NCBI RefSeq assembly: GCF_002135435.1
Contig: NZ_NEGK01000013.1
Coordinates: 21,136 to 85,135 of the forward strand
Direction of reading: 5' to 3'
DNA from: Acinetobacter sp. ANC 3813
GTDB lineage: Bacteria > Pseudomonadota > Gammaproteobacteria > Pseudomonadales > Moraxellaceae
Length of the DNA: 64,000 nucleotides
Positions 63,501 through 64,000 of the stretch are shown here, piece after piece (positions within the stretch are counted from its first letter, which is position 1; the number at the start of each line of letters is the position of its first letter). The position numbers and the translations under genes were made by a program. The notes beneath the pieces are model-generated. The model was not told the DNA's origin. It saw only the letters and a list, made by a program, of their open reading frames with translations, and made no database searches.

Positions 63501-64000
63501 TTACAAACGTGCTGCCAATTCTGCGCCTTCACGTATTGCACGTTTTGCATCAAGTTCTGCAGCCAGTTTTGCGCCGCCAATAATATGGTAATTCGCCAAT
63601 GTCTTTTCATTTTCTGGGGGCATTAAATCTTTAATGGACTCCTGCCCTGCACAAACAACAACGGTATCGACACGCAGCAATTGGTCATGACCTCCCATCT
63701 CAATCCACAAACCTTCATCCGTAACAGACTTATACTGCACACCGCGCAGCATGCGGACTTGATGTTTTTTTAGCTGTGCGCGGTGCACCCATCCAGATGT
63801 TTTGCCTAGACCTGCACCTAGTGCAGTGGCTTTACGCTGTAGCAAATAAATTTCACGTATAGGCGCATGCACTTCAGCAGGCTGCATACCGCCTTCAGAA
63901 ATATAATTTACTGCTGGATCGACGCCCCATTCACGTTGCCAATCCGCCAAAGGCTGCGGTTGCGGCTGATGCGGCGGTTTAAGCAAAAATTCAGATACAT
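63501..64000 (-). CDS. fadH: 2,4-dienoyl-CoA reductase (NADPH), C-terminal part
   Basis: The frame is open to the window edge, so the N-terminal TIM-barrel part lies outside. The visible 166 residues cover the NAD(P)H/FAD-binding end. Marks are LADWQREWGVDPAVNYISEGG, AQLKKHQVRMLRGVQYKSV, VDTVVVCAGQES and the terminal HIIGGAKLAAELDAKRAIREG. These match the end of FadH, the flavin iron-sulfur enzyme that reduces 2,4-dienoyl-CoA during unsaturated fatty-acid oxidation. It is ancestral chromosome beyond the island. It begins upstream of position 64000, so no start can be judged. Confidence 0.92.
   Translation of the reverse strand, partial: VSEFLLKPPHQPQPQPLADWQREWGVDPAVNYISEGGMQPAEVHAPIREIYLLQRKATALGAGLGKTSGWVHRAQLKKHQVRMLRGVQYKSVTDEGLWIEMGGHDQLLRVDTVVVCAGQESIKDLMPPENEKTLANYHIIGGAKLAAELDAKRAIREGAELAARL

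Overview
The window looks like an Acinetobacter chromosome: an AT-rich gammaproteobacterium with ahcY, metF, rsmE, maeB, cca, epmA and pdxB at the left, and a tRNA-Ser(UGA) followed by a fadH-type gene at the right. No database search was possible. Family calls come from motifs and recall of protein families.

Region by region. (1) 1-12.4 kb: core metabolism and RNA housekeeping, interrupted by a large PAS-GGDEF-EAL signalling protein. (2) 12.6-14.8 kb: a DadA-like amino-acid oxidoreductase with a LysR regulator. (3) 15.1-28.4 kb: five leftward, tightly packed genes for exported proteins built from DUF11-type modules. They include a 2001-residue protein with a likely outer-membrane barrel at its C-terminus and an OmpA-domain protein, and probably form one cell-surface assembly. 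(4) 29.08-29.17 kb: tRNA-Ser(UGA). (5) 29.37-63.33 kb: an integrated island of about 34 kb, bounded by a 17-bp direct repeat of the 3' end of tRNA-Ser(UGA) (29366-29382 and 63318-63334). The complete second tRNA is kept at the right end and a P4-type integrase sits at the left end. (6) 63.5 kb to the edge: the C-terminal part of a 2,4-dienoyl-CoA reductase.

The island is a mosaic. Its left half (31.1-47.1 kb) is an aromatic-degradation cluster: two FAD hydroxylases, two extradiol-type ring-cleavage enzymes, an MhpC-like C-C hydrolase, an FAH-family hydrolase/hydratase, a GST, 3-oxoadipate-type CoA-transferase subunits and thiolase, two MFS transporters, an outer-membrane channel, and IclR, TetR and LysR regulators. 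This suggests two hydroxylation/ring-cleavage branches, one leading to beta-ketoadipate-type products. Two decayed insertion sequences (IS481-like and IS5/IS903-like, both with intact inverted repeats and target duplications) mark its right edge.

The island's right half (50-63 kb) carries AlpA, an inovirus-Gp2-like protein, unknown genes, a DUF932 gene and a run of small exported proteins. It also holds a three-gene operon (a nucleoid-associated NA37/YejK-like protein plus two membrane proteins) next to a 532-residue coiled-coil membrane protein. That set is the best candidate for an undescribed, possibly defence-like, system. Just inside the right att site lies a GC-rich, strongly self-complementary stretch (62905-63097) that may be a structured RNA or a transfer/replication origin. 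No relaxase or conjugation genes were seen in the island.
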